A stretch of DNA of 64,000 bases from Mesocentrotus franciscanus. Lineage: Eukaryota; Echinodermata; Echinoidea; Camarodonta; Strongylocentrotidae. The DNA lies in contig CP137667.1 of assembly GCA_037976565.1 (NCBI GenBank), positions 5,661,372-5,725,371 of the forward strand, written 5' to 3'. The position numbers and the translations under genes are program-made. The notes beneath the pieces are model-generated. The model made no database searches. It saw nothing but the letters and a program-made list of their open reading frames with translations, and was not told the DNA's origin. Shown piece after piece: positions 1-12,125 of this stretch; position 1 is the first letter of the stretch, and every line of letters starts with the position of its first letter.

Positions 1-2550
1 ATGTACTTAATGTCCAAATGAGATATGAAATCATATCTCCGACTCATACTCTATCAAAATATGAAAAAAGAATGGAGAGTCTCTAATCATACCAAAGAGA
101 TATAATGGACTTATTATAGGCATGTTTTTGCCCATATATGCTATGTATTACAAGTGCTCGCGCGCACGGACATCTACCTTGAACAGACGCTCATTCCGTT
201 ATTAATAGTCATAAAGAAATAAACATGGTATCAAATTGTTAGGAAAAGTATGGGAAATATCATAAAAGAAAAAAGAATGGCGATTCTATGTTGCGTAATG
301 CCAAAACGAACAAAAACGCGCGCGCATGTGCGTGTGCGTGATTTTTTGAAAAATGCTCAAAATGGCCTAAAACGTATGCAAAATGAATTTTAGACAATTT
401 AGAGTAATTTAAAATTTTGCGCGCGCGTTTACGCGCAGATGTACTTTTACGCGCGCGCTTATTGATCTGAAATTGACCGGACGGATATTTCCGTTATGAA
501 GATATGATCATGAGTTGATTTTCACAAAATGGCGCATGGATGACGTCACGATGACCTTGAGTCACTGAAAAGTCACGCAGTTCTAAGTTAGACTAATATC
601 TATCATCATGGAAATTTTCATGATAATGGCTTTATTCATTCTTGAGATATCTTGCGAACAAATTTATGGCAGAATAATAATAAATAACTAGACTTTAATT
701 CGTCACTTTGACGAATTAGGTGATACGTATGTATGCTAATGTTTTACATAATGAAGAATGCATTTTCACGATTTCATATGTTATAAAATGCTCCTCCCAT
801 TATGGTCTATCCATATGTCAATTTTTTATCTGCGTAGCCTTGATCATTATGGATCTATCTAGTGCTTTAACCAATAGACCAAAATATTTTTCATAGACTT
901 TACATGCAAAGCTGACAAACGGCCATGGCATTTAGTCGCAATTTCAACTTGCAATTGAAAATTAAGACATGATCACTACATCTGATTGAAGAAGAAATGC
1001 TAGCTTATGATAATTCATAGTCCCAGCTGTAACATACCAAAATTTCGGAGAAAAAAGAGTAAAAGTAAGCGAGATACTGCTCAAATAACAATGTCATGTA
1101 TATTCATGATATGAACGAAATTCACCTTCCGTAGGCATAACACGCAAATTACTAAAATTCTGACATGTCGCATTTAATCGAAATTTTCAATATGATGACG
1201 TCATCAAAATGAAAACTGGTGGCAATGAATCTTTGAGAAAATTGTCTCAGCTACAACATATTAAAATTAAAAAGAAAAATGATCAATATTTACAGGGATC
1301 TCGAGGTCGGAATCAAGTGTATTACCGATGTACCAAAACATTTCCCATAGCGTTTACATGTGAACGGGAAACGGAATTCTCAAATCCCACTTTGCAAGTG
1401 AAATATGAGCATGATTCCGGCATCTAATCGAAAAGTAAAGGGCACACCAGTGATAGCTTATTGTCTCAGCTACAACATACTCGAAGCTCAGCGAAAACAA
1501 AACTAAAAAGACGGAGATATTGCTCGCGAAAGACGGTAATGTAGAATCCAGTTTTGAGAAAAAGTCATGTTCCATAGAGAATACACGCAAAATGTGAAAA
1601 ATTGACATGCCTCCTTTAATCGCAAAAATACGCCATGATGCCTTTGTCAAAATGAAAAATTGTGTTCACTACATTTGTAGAAAATTGTCTCAGCTAGAAC
1701 ATATCAAAATTTGGAAGAAAATCGATCAATATTTACAGAGATACAATCAATTTTCCATAAATATGCTGACGTCATAATATGCAAATTCGTATTTTGAGTT
1801 CCAAGGCCATTATGATGACGTCATGATGTACTTAATGGCCAAATGAGACATGAAATCATATCTCCTACTCATACTCTATCCAAATATGAAAAAAATGGCA
1901 GTTCTTATCCATCCCAAAGAGTTATAATAGATTTTGTATAGGCATGTTTTTGCCCATATATGCTATGTATTACAAGAGCGCGCGCGCACGGACATTTATC
2001 TTGAACGGACGCTCATTCCGTTATTAATAGTCATACAGAGATAAACATGGTATCAAATTGTTTTGAAAAGTATGGGAGATATCATGAAAGAAAAAAAAAT
2101 GGCGATTCTATGTTGCGTACGGCAAAGACGAACGAAAACGCGCGCGCATGCGCGTGTGCGTGATTTTTTATAAAATGCTCGAAATGGCCTGAAACGTATG
2201 CAAAATGAATTTTAGACGATTTGGAGTGATTAAAAATTTTGCGCGCGCACTAACGCGCGTTCGTACGCGTACGCGCGCGTCTATTGACGTGAAATCGACT
2301 GGACAGATATTGACCTTGATCATGATAAATATGAATAAGAAATGACTTTCCGTTATGAAGATATGATCAAAACTTGATTTTCACAAAATGGCGCCTGGAT
2401 GACGTCACGATGATCTTGAGTCACTGCAAAGTCACGCAGTTCTAAGTTAGACTAATATCTATCATCATGGCAAGTTTCATGATAATGGCTTTATTCGTTC
2501 TTGAGATATCCTGCGAACAAATTCATGGCAGAATAATAAATAAATAATAA
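1..2550. repeat. Satellite-like region, ~1.83 kb repeat
   Basis: The segment 1-685 recurs at about 1827-2548 with roughly 90% identity by eye, giving a period near 1.83 kb. The second copy carries an extra ~40 bases near 2310-2350. Both copies contain GCGCGC-rich blocks and TGACGTCA-type palindromes. Short reading frames inside (for example 1209-1427) lack any recognisable domain and are treated as chance. Confidence 0.85.
960..1800. repeat. ~222 bp tandem units inside the satellite
   Basis: The phrase TTGTCTCAGCTACAACATA, or a variant, recurs near 1020, 1241, 1460 and 1684, a spacing of 219-224 bases. Each copy is followed by an A-rich stretch and a block like CAATATTTACAGAGATA. This is four diverged tandem units between the two long repeat copies. 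Confidence 0.75.
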
Positions 2551-2551
2551 A

Positions 2552-2682
2552 GAAAAATCTTGACGAAATCAAAAGGTGATACGTATAACTACGTACGTAT
2601 CACCTAATAATAATAATAAAGAAAAATCTTGACGAAATCAATAGGTGATACGTATAACTACGTACGTATCACCTAATAAATC
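2552..2682. repeat. Duplicated palindrome-bearing segment
   Basis: A ~67 base segment occurs twice in tandem, starting AGAAAAATCTTGACGAAATC. Each copy ends in a hairpin with arms AGGTGATACGTA and TACGTATCACCT. Confidence 0.8.
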
Positions 2683-3200
2683 TATGACACCATGCAACTA
2701 TGCCTGCTTAAATTTCCTTTGTTCACTACTGTATTTGCGTGCATGATAAAACAACAACCCTTTTGACTACACAAATTACTCTAAATTCGTACGTATACGT
2801 ATGCGCATATGCAGTAGAAAAATACATAATAACTAAAAGCGAACGGGGCTGAGCAGCCCATATGCTTTCGTACGCTATTGCGCGGGTAGTGAAAATCTAA
2901 CGCACGCGGTGAATGTCGGCCTTTTCAGTGAATTCGATGGTACGATTTTGCGTAATATTTTATTAAATTTTGAGTGAACCTGCAAGTTCAAGATTGGCAA
3001 GATGTCAAATTTGCTTCTGTTAATTATTTTACATATTATCATATCAAAGAAACGTGGTTGCATTTGCCGCCCCATGGAAATTCACAACTTCAGTGGTCAC
3101 CCCATGGTCTAAATCAAAATGTCAGGCAACAAAATTTGTTCCCCCCAAAAAGCAAACCTATCTAATGTCTGAATTCCCTAGTTAAGACATAGTGTATTTC
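2683..3200. other. No recognisable gene
   Basis: Two short overlapping antiparallel reading frames (2875-3075 minus, 2974-3165 plus) show no domain. I see no splice-bounded exon and no repeat I can name. Confidence 0.4.
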
Positions 3201-3380
3201 ACAATCTGATGTAATTGTTTTCGTTCTCTGGAACTTCTCATGTACTTTCATATGTTTAATGTATTTACCTTGTTAGTCGCCTTGAGCATCTCTGATCTTG
3301 TAGTAGATATGTGCGCATTATAAATTTTGTTATTATTATTATATATTTATAATATAAATATATAATAATAATCCATTATG
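3200..3380 (+). mobile_element. LINE 3' tail (CR1/L2-like)
   Basis: The text GCCTTGAGCATC, then GTGCGCATTATAAATTTTG, then TTATTATTATT has the form of a CR1/L2-type LINE 3' end: a conserved 3' UTR block followed by a microsatellite tail. No coding part is preserved next to it. Confidence 0.5.
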
Positions 3381-3727
3381 TTATACATGTCTACATTTAC
3401 CAGAATTTATTTTCATTATGCCACGTTATACAACTGCCTCTAATATATGCAAATGGTATTCAAGTAACAAAACTAACACGGTCTGTACAACAGACTATCC
3501 CCATAACACTACACACATGCGCCTATTATGTAACTGCACAAGTAATGCACCATACACTTACTGTGCGTACGTATCACTTTCATAATAAATTGTATGCATT
3601 AAATTATCAGAAAACTATGAACAGTATACAACCAACACCCAACTCAAACAGACAGCTCATTATTAATTATCAACATTGTGTGTTCAAATTATACTCACAA
3701 CGTTGGGCTTGTCTTGAAAACTAGTTT

Positions 3728-3910
3728 ACACCCTCTCACGGTTACAAGAGTGCGCATGCACTGACATTAAATTACGAGTAAACAAAGTTGTTTACTCGTA
3801 ATTTAAAATATGATGTGAGAGCACAGCCCAGGCAGTGACGCAACAATACATGCGCATCTGAAAACATTGACGACGCAACGTTTCCTCGCAAATTGATATG
3901 GCGGCTTGTC
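3728..3910 (+). mobile_element. MITE family A, copy 1 (right end lost)
   Basis: It starts ACACCCTCTCACGGTTAC and matches the copies at 10822-10980 and 55335-55519. It includes the internal block GCAGTGACGCAACAATACATG and a perfect palindrome TTACGAGTAAAC/GTTTACTCGTAA near 3772-3802. It loses similarity after the ATGGCGGC block, so the right terminal repeat is absent. Confidence 0.7.
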
Positions 3911-4079
3911 AGAAAGATGACATCCCCAAAATAGAGAATTGTGTGGCAGCAAAAATTACTACGCCCCCACTCGGCAGACCGAAAATTCAAAAATCAAAAC
4001 ACCGCTTCTGACGTCATACCTTGATCGTCAAGCGAAACAGAAACTTTCCTTTCAAAACAGAGATTAGTATCTTACAGCA

Positions 4080-5100
4080 TGTATGATCTCTCTAAAAGGA
4101 ACATCATCCATGAAGTTAGAATTTGAAAGATTAACTTACAGATTAAATAAACGGAAGAAGTTAGCCATACTAAATACAAACATATGTCCATAGCAATCAT
4201 GGTGTATTTTACAATAGTTAACGACGTTAATGTGTTAGAAGGATAAAACAAAACAATGATTATAAGAGTTTCAAATATTACCTGGTAAACAATAAGTAAT
4301 TGAGAATTTAGGCAAGCTGGCGCTGTTCAATGTTTAAACACTACATACTGCAGTTTGTAGATACCTGACATGAGAGCAACAAATATATTTGTTTAAAGGA
4401 TTTAAAGTGCTTTTGAAATCAATACTCTGGAGGTAGTTCTTGGTCTAGCAGCTTTTGTTAGGGCTTAGTGTATTTCAAGGAATGAAATCCTACCAGATAC
4501 CCATGTAATGCCTAGGTTGAAAGAGGCACTTATAGACTGAATGCCAAGTAAAATATATTTTATCCTGCAACCCATTGGAGAGTCAATGAACCTCTTTACC
4601 CTTGGTTTTCCCTTATTCTGATACATTTTCACAATGTAAAAAAGTTTCTTGTTTGATATGGCAGTTGTTAATAAATTGGCATTGGTAGTTAGATTTTTAA
4701 AATATAATAAGGTAAAGTTATGAATATGTAGAGATAATATTTCCTATAATAAGTTTCTTCTGAAACTTAAAACTTTGTATAAGTTACTCCGGATCCTTTT
4801 TGTCTATATGTACCTTTTGTACCTCAAAAGAATATAAGCAGAATTGTTCACCAGCAGTAGATAATGGTGCTGTTATCCTGTCGTCTAGTAGAAACTTTAG
4901 TAGGTACCATTCACCTTCAAACATAATTATCCCTAATTCTGTACTCCATTTTACTTAAACTCTAATCTAAGTTAAACCAGAGTTTAGTTAATTTTGACTT
5001 AGCCCGCAAGTACAGTCTTAGTCGGGTTAACTCCATTTCTGATCGTGAAATTCTGTTGTAGTTAAACCAGAGTTTAGGTACTGTCTACGTTAAAGAGTCT
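4080..5100 (+). repeat. 1 kb dispersed repeat, copy 1
   Basis: It matches 34070-35003 continuing at 43417-43545, where copy 2 is split by the Ngaro element. The left part translates in both copies to a short peptide containing KLEFER and ending in a stop. By eye, differences between the copies are mostly amino-acid changing, so I see no sign of selection on that frame. The right part holds repeated GTTAAACCAGAGTTTA motifs. It is the intact reference for the Ngaro insertion site (AAGTTAAACCAG near 4970). Confidence 0.8.
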
Positions 5101-5149
5101 TAACTGTATTTATAACATTTATGTATACGTACGTACTTACGTACGTACG

Positions 5150-5580
5150 GATCGATATCCCCGAATTTTGGATGCGTACGATACGCCGCCATGACACTCC
5201 CCGTCCGGCCGGCCAGCACCGGTCGATTCCAATCAGCAGACAGGCCGAGCCAGCGGCCCGTTGATTGGTTGAGCTCGCTATTGCTTCCGCCCAGCAGGCG
5301 AGCCGAACCAGCGGCTCGCTGATTGGTCGAGCACCGTGTGCGTCGACCATTAGGCCATTTGCATAATGAGCCGAACCAGCGGCCTACTGATTGGTCGAGC
5401 ACCGTGTGTGTCGGCCAATAGGCCTTGTGGGTTATTGTTCCGATTATCGATCGAATTATAGACCGTCGCGCCGGTCCTGCCGTAGAGTATAAAGCACCCT
5501 TGCTTTCATTAGTTTTTATCACCTGACGAAGTGTTGCAGCGGCGCACGAAACGTCGAGATCTTTTAGATTCCTTATTGAC
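5150..5580 (+). promoter_or_regulatory. GC-rich tandem repeat, TATA box and hammerhead-like motif
   Basis: Three ~60 base units around AACCAGCGGC..TGATTGGTCGAGC lie at 5235-5400 (ATTGG is a CCAAT box in reverse). They are followed by TATAAA near 5488 and then CTGACGA...GAAACGTC at 5523-5556. CTGANGA...GAAA...NUH is the hammerhead ribozyme core, known from Penelope-like terminal repeats. The stem between the two core halves is only about 4 pairs with an extra A, so activity is doubtful. A truncated retroelement LTR or promoter is likely. Confidence 0.4.
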
Positions 5581-6330
5581 CACATTGCGAGACAAACGAA
5601 TATCATTAGCGATATTATTTTCGATATTACATCCGCAATGAGTAATATATTTAGCATTACGTACGTACTTGTACTGAAAATGTGTTGTTGATTGGTATTG
5701 TATGTACGTGGGCGCATGTGTGCATGTTCACTCTCGCTGCGTATTCCCTTATTGTGCATACCGGAATTAAATATTTGTACTGAGGTATTCTTCAATGTAT
5801 TATCTTTAAACTGGGAAAGAAAAAAACAGAAAAAAACAAATCACCAAAAATGAGTTTTGGCACACTTTTGTTCCTCCCTGGCCCACTGTGCGCCGGTGTG
5901 AAGTCTCACATTCAACTGCAAGAACAAAATAAATGCCAAATATTTTCGTTTAATATCTTCTCAGAACTGCTCGGAATTTGGAGTTGCTTTCAATGCACCC
6001 CTCCCCCTCATTATGCTTTATGAAGGAAAAATAGGAAGGGACGCAAACTAAATGTACGTGTATAGAATGGTTAAACTATGAATCACACAAAGAAAAATGA
6101 CCATGAAATAAAGGGAAGCTTCGAAAAGACAGATAATGAATATAAGACATTAATATGGAGTCATTTGTTTGAATGAAATACTGAATTGCTAATACTTGAC
6201 AGAATAGACACATTAAAACTTAAAAGATATGGGGAGAGAAGAACACAGAATGAGGAATTGAACAAGAGCTAAGTGACGTGGCTGTAACAATGAATTTGAA
6301 AAGGATCAGCGTAATATTTGCAGTACAGTG
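5581..6330. other. Non-coding, nothing recognised
   Basis: A minus-strand frame at 5100-5795 runs through the GC-rich repeat above and has no domain. The remainder is A-rich, with no exon-like or repeat structure that I can name. Confidence 0.4.
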
Positions 6331-6333
6331 GAT

Positions 6334-6475
6334 ATGGAGATGAAAGTGAGTGTACTTTACATTATGTTTTTGCTTGTTCTATTACCAGGACTCGCCCAGG
6401 GAAATAAAAGTGAGTGTACTTGTCAGTTTGCTGTTGCTTTTTCTATTACCGGGACTCGCCCATGATTCATACAGC
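6334..6475 (+). CDS. Duplicated signal-peptide-like segment
   Basis: From the ATG at 6334 the translation begins MEMKVSVLYIMFLLVLLPG and runs into LAQG: a short basic start, a hydrophobic core and a small-residue cleavage-like end, as in a secretory signal peptide. About 62 bases on, the DNA is repeated (AAAGTGAGTGTACTT) in another frame, and that copy encodes KVSVLVSLLLLFLLPGLAHD before a stop. Each copy contains GTGAGTG, a plausible splice donor. No mature peptide was identified downstream. It could be a first exon of a secreted protein or a relic. Confidence 0.35.
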
Positions 6476-6659
6476 TAGAACCTAAACACTTAAATACAAC
6501 TAATAGCAAGTTTGAATGCATACTACAAGGAGAAATGGGAGGCATGAAATCCACTAAAGCTTTCTTCAAAAATAGCAAAAGTGTGGTGAAATTAATGCTT
6601 TTTCACAGCTACCAAAGTAAACACATGTGTTACACTAGCTTGTGAGGGTGAACCTGTAA

Positions 6660-8690
6660 GCTGGTTGTGGATAATGACCAAAACATCTTTGAGTTGAAAG
6701 AGGGTACTCAGCCTGGTTTTCAGAGATACACACTTCTTTGCAGATATCATTCTCAACGAGATACCCCTGGATTTTTCAGGACAATATATAAGCTACAAAG
6801 GGACGGAGTGTGGAATTGTCCCATCGTCTTAATACACTACGAATGTAGAGGAAAGAAGACAGCCTTAAGACTAACAGCACATGGGAATTGAAGAGAATAA
6901 TGCCCCCTTCATCCGATCACAGAAGATATTGAATAAAGAGTTGAAATATCCTTCAAGTCGGTCAGCACATGTTAGACTTGATGAAAAGTTCCAAAAGCAG
7001 GGCGGTAGTGTGGGCATTGATGCAACTGCATCATTGACACGTGATAGACAACAAAAAATATATCGACATTGTACAGTAGGGAAGAAACAAACTAATTTCA
7101 ACAAACTGGTTAAAAAAATAATGGATCTGGAGAATTTGTAAAAAGCACCGAGTTCGCTAATGATATAACCATAGGTAATCATCATAGATGTGTTGTTTAC
7201 ACGGACAAACAGATCAAAGACATGAACAAACTTGTGCTGTGGGCAATATCATTTCGTTCCATGGTATATTTGTTTAAATGTGTGTTACTGTTGCATCGTA
7301 TACTAGACATCGAGACTGAATAAACAAAATGACAATAATATACTAATGCCTGGCCCATTTTGGGTTTTTGGTGCTTGCAAAAAGAGATACTGAAACGTAC
7401 CAATACTTTGGAAACCCCATCTCCAAAGCTCTGAGAAATGAGCAAATACCATTATTCAGGACATATAGAGAAAGAGCAATGCACAAGGGCCTGAAAACCA
7501 AGATTTTCCCATTTCAAGCATCTGCTATGCATGATACATCATCGCAGAAATGTTGAGAGCAAGCTTAGGAACTTCGATTGCCCCCAAAACACTGCACCAA
7601 TACTGAGATCGATCTATGGAGAGCAATTCGATTAATTACATTACCAGGGACTGGTGGACTATGAGAATGACAAAGAGTATGAAGAAGCTCTTCTATATTC
7701 GTCTACCAAATGGAACGATCTAGAAACAGCAAAAAAACAGCAGAGACAGGAAGGGATCCTGAATTTGCGACTTGGTTTAGGCAATACAAATCAGAAGAGG
7801 TGAAAGAGTGCATGTTGAAGCCAATGAGGCAGCAGACAGGATTAGGAGCCCCACGGCGGCACGACTGCGAATGCATGAACTCTCGGCTCGCCAAGGGCCT
7901 TGGTAGAACGAAGTCGTGGAGTTACCTGGTTGATAGCCTAGAAGAATCTTTGAAATCAAATTACACATACACGAAACAATAGGCTTAGGTGAGAAAAGGG
8001 CAGGTCTATAAGCATCTTGACAAAACTCCACTGGAATAGGCTCACATGGAGTCACAGGAGAGGATAGTCCTAGAGGGCGCCAATATCAGTGTACCGGAAA
8101 AGACAGTTAAGGCACTTTCGATTTCTCCTGAAGAAAGTGGAATCGAGAGATGTACTCCTCACGAAATACAAGCTGTTTGGAGCAAAGCTGGGAAGATCAT
8201 CGATGGCATCGTATCATTGTTGACTTTCCATCCACTTGCCCTCATTCCATTTGCTTTTTGGTAATGATCACTTCAAGGTGTCATGCCAGGATGACTTTTT
8301 CCTTGTGACGAGCAATGCGGATCATTCCTACTACATGATCGTTTGTTTTGTGAACATACCCTGGCGGTGGCAATACAAAAGAACAAGTTAGCAGACTTCC
8401 TGTGTAAAATTAATGAAAAAAGTGGTCAACCTCTGTTAATACGACCAACATCGTTCTTTAGATGCAGTGCTCCGTCCCTCGAACAGGACGTTAAATGTAG
8501 GTTCCGTGTAGAGGAGAGTCACCACCTTTACACGTTAAGAACCCACTGCACTATTCGTATAAGAGTAGGGGGAAACACCGGTGTAGTGGTCCACCTGCAC
8601 ACCCCCAATCAGTTATACCGGGAGGAGACACACGAGGGTTACAGTAATTCAGTTCGCTTTTCGCCTCCCATGGACATGTGACGCCAAATA
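6660..8690 (+). pseudogene. Decayed gene with SWIM-type zinc-finger remnant
   Basis: Broken plus-strand frames (6667-6891, 6881-7141, 7710-7982, 8046-8264, 8343-8681) fall in one direction and may be pieces of one former gene. The recognisable part is FCEHTLAVAIQKNKLADFL near 8343-8400, which resembles the C-x-H end of SWIM fingers in large multicopy invertebrate protein families and in MULE-type transposases. Frames shift several times, so it is not functional as read. The tail (8500-8660, with ACGTTAAGAACCCACTGC) looks like a separate repeated segment. The family call rests on the short motif alone. Confidence 0.3.
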
Positions 8691-10815
8691 CTTAATAATA
8701 CCAGTAAGAGAAGCGGTGGCAAAAACATAGTTACCAAAGCTATAACAACAGTTATCCACAAACCCAATCAGGAACAGCCTTTCTGTGTTAATAGTAAACT
8801 TGGTGGTATAAAACGCTGCTATGGTGCAAAAGCAGGAGTTTGGTGAGAGGATGAATATGCCTCCGCATAATATATAGTGTTAAAAATGGACATCCGAGAG
8901 TGGGAGAACATAAATACAGGCTCAGTTAAGAAATCAAAGGGACCTTGTGCTAACATATTATCATTTGTAATTGGATTGTCTGAGAATGGCCTACCCTTAT
9001 ATTGAATTGAGCGACATATTCGTGCATGAAGAAGTTCTTGAGCAGTTGACTGCTGGACCCAGAGTTCTTTGGATAAATTTTCGTATTGATATTGCCTAAA
9101 AGTCAACTTGTTACACAAACACGTGAATACTCTTTAATAAAGAGACTCTATTTGGTCGTTTGCATTATGTAAAATTGGAAGACTTGATAAACGCAAGAAA
9201 AATGATGGTTGAATATTATTGTACAAATGGTTAACTATTGAACAGATTTTTAGTATGTTAACCTTTTTACCTGTTAATGTATAATTATTCCGCTTGATTG
9301 ATTGGTTTATTTCATTGTACGCCGGCTTACATTTGCATCGTATATTTCCTTTGCAGCAGTGTTCGTTATTTAGGATCATACTGTATTCATATGAATGATG
9401 TACTCATATGTTCTTTGTGATTGTTTCACCATAAATACTTGACTGGGTTTAACTGTGTATATTGTGTTCATAGTGAAGTAGCATTTACATGGGAAAGTAA
9501 TTTGCAATCAGATAGAAGACAGAGCGGAAGATTTGGTGAAATGGAAAGGAATGGTAAGATAGTGACCAAAAATTGCTTGCAAAGAAACTATCACATGCAT
9601 GGTTTATTATTCCAATACTCGGTACCTTGAGGGGCTTGTACATCTTTTCCTTCTCTCGCCATTAATAGTAAAGATATAATTTATTTAAAAATTATGTTGA
9701 TACAATAATGCAAGTGGGAAATAGCTTTGGACCTTATCTGCCAATCGTGAGTAGCCACAACGGATGCATGTTGTTTGTTTGTATTGAATGTTAAACTAAT
9801 GTGATGAAGAATTAGACACAAAGAGAAATTAAATATTTGTCAAGACTCGCTAGGTATGCAGGCTCCTAATTTGTTGGGTTGTGACAGTAGGTCATGTATA
9901 TATATGTATGGTGTATGAATCGTTACTTTTTGAAACATCTGCTGCTCAGTCATTAGTGACAGCAGAGTTGTGAGTAATAGGCCTAAGGTCCATAAAAGAA
10001 TTATCCAACTTCTCTACAGATTTAGTCAGTTTATTTTGTTTCCAATGCAAATTTATCATAGCATGATACGCCCAAGAATATTAATTTGTTCTACAATTCT
10101 ATTCAATTTATGAAATTACAGAAACATAACAGAATTGATCCTTTTCCATAAAATGTCACAGTGGGGGAAATATTCAAAGCATCATTTTTCAGGTGATGTT
10201 AAAACAAGTGCACTTTTATGGTTTGGTTTCAAACATGACACTATAAAGCAGCCCAGATTGTGAGGACAGGGATCTTTTTAGAACCACACTTAAGCTGTAC
10301 TTGTGTAATTTTCTAATTCTTATACATTCCATTAGTAGAAAAAGAAAAAAAACCTCAAATTTTGATATTTGAAAATAGTCCTATTCTTATAGCAAAGGGG
10401 TATTTACCCACTTTTATTTCATGTTCTTGGCATAATCAAACATGGTCCTGTTTCATTAATTCTAAAATTGGACAGTCTATGGATAATTTGGAATTAAATA
10501 GTTGTATTATTTTGGATCTTAGATTGATTGGCTCCTACATATGCAATTGGAATCTAAATGTTTATGGTACAGACCATTACAGCTCATTTGAGACTGCCAT
10601 TGGGCATCCCCATCCACTCCTCATTGGAATCCTCGAGTGATAACTAATAGCACTAAATTTCTTAAACTGATTCAAAATATACCCCACATTTCCTACTGGC
10701 ACATAAGGGATACGAACATATCCCTTTTTATGGGATGAAATGAAAAACAAAGATGTGACTCTGATCATTTTTATTTTGCGGATGTTTTACCATCCATGGA
10801 AATCTGTTTCCTGTT
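8691..10815. other. Mostly unrecognised non-coding DNA
   Basis: There are short frames on both strands (8819-9118 minus, 9134-9379 minus, 9421-9630 plus, 10362-10640 plus) without motifs. No splice-consistent series, RNA gene or clear repeat was found here. Confidence 0.4.
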
Positions 10816-10821
10816 TTCAAT

Positions 10822-10980
10822 ACACCCCTTCACGGTTAAGGCCGTCATTTTAATTTGCGAGTAAACATTGCGTCATCAATGTTTTCAGATGCGCATATAT
10901 TATTGCGTCACTGCCTACGCTACACGCTCACATCATATTGACATGTGCGCCATTTTAAATTGCGAGTACACATGAAGTTC
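10822..10980 (-). mobile_element. MITE family A, copy 2
   Basis: It starts ACACCCCTTCACGGTTAAGG and reads as the reverse complement of the copies at 3728 and 55335. It shares GCGAGTAAACATTGCGTCATC, the GCGCATATATTATTGCGTCACTGCC block and CATCATATTGACATG. It directly precedes the BEL/Pao gag remnant. Confidence 0.75.
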
Positions 10981-10999
10981 AACAACAACGCTTAAAAAC

Positions 11000-11850
11000 A
11001 ACATGAGCGATGTGTCCTATCAAGAGTCCGTCAAGCCCTAACATTCGGCAAGCCAGAATGGTAAGAGCAACACGAGCAGTACCTCCAGCGCTAAAGTCAG
11101 GACAATGGCGAAGAGAGCGGCCTTGGCAGCACAGGCAGCAGCTCTTCATGAACAACAAGCCCTTGAACTGGAGGAGTTACAGCTGAAGCAGAAAAGGATT
11201 AAGCTTGAGCTACAGACAAAACTTAGCATGGCAATAGTTGAGGAAGAGGTTTTCTCTTAGCATGGAGAGAGCATGACTGCTGCTGCAGATAAAGATGTCT
11301 CCCAACAGCGAGGGGCCTTGACGATGGAGCCCATGCGGCATGGCTATAGATTTAGAGAATGATTTCTCCCAGCAGGGAGAACCCTTGAAGTATGATACCA
11401 CCACTAATCTGGCGAAAGAGGAGGATGCACACATCATTAAGTACCTGAAAGAGTCACAGAGGCAAAAATTAACATCAACTTCTCGATCTTATCAGCCTAC
11501 CACGAGCTGAAATGATAAAATTCTACGGTAACCCGCACAGATATCATGAGTTCATTACCAGCTTTGATAACATAATATTAAGATCAACACTGTACTTTGA
11601 GGGAAGTTGATGAGGCTGTATCATCTGTGTCAGGGAGAAGCTAAGAACGTTATAGAAGGGTACATGGTCATGGAGCCTGTGGTAGGTTTTGTAAGAGCCC
11701 GACAGCTGCTAGCTGAACGTTTTAGATCGAGTTATAAGATTGATGGAGCATGGATTACCAAGGTCACAGATGTAGCCAGCCTGCACGCTAATGATCATTA
11801 AGGACTGCAGAAGTTTGTGGATGACCTATGGACATGTGAACCGTGAAAGG
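11000..11850 (+). pseudogene. BEL/Pao-type gag remnant
   Basis: Conceptual translation gives an Ala/Gln/Glu-rich coiled-coil start (KRAALAAQAAALHEQQALEL near 11106-11165). It continues with IKFYGNPHRYHEFITSFDN near 11517-11570 and CQGEAKNVIEGYMVMEPVVGF plus RARQLLAERF near 11626-11724. This order matches the DUF1759-type Gag domain of BEL/Pao LTR retrotransposons: a particle protein that packages element RNA. In-frame stops and frameshifts break it, and no protease, RT or integrase follows, so it is an internally deleted relic. Confidence 0.7.
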
Positions 11851-12125
11851 GTCTATTGTGTCTAATAAAATGGCGAAGGGACACATATAACATGTGCGAA
11901 ATTAATTCAATCTAGTTTTATTGGATAGCTTTCAGAGTTTCAGAAAACGTTCTTGCCGTTGTTTCAAGTTGTTAATGTTCGTTTATTCTTATGGTGTATT
12001 TCGTATCTAGGTGGATACTTATTAAATATTATTGCATACCATTGGCGTTGCATCGTTCTAGCCAATGAGGGCGTACTGTCATAATGTGGGTGCATCGCTG
12101 TTATGCAGTAAATAAACGTTTCGTT
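11851..12125 (+). mobile_element. Possible 3' LTR of the BEL/Pao relic
   Basis: AT-rich sequence directly after the gag relic contains GTAAATAAACG (polyadenylation signal AATAAA near 12109) and ends at a T-run. Its position suggests the 3' LTR joined to gag by deletion. No matching 5' LTR was located, so this is inferred from position and the polyA signal. Confidence 0.3.

Noticed and set aside
4080..4190. Conserved peptide with KLEFER in two repeat copies as a gene
   Set aside because: By eye the copies differ mostly at amino-acid-changing positions, so no purifying selection; treated as repeat sequence.
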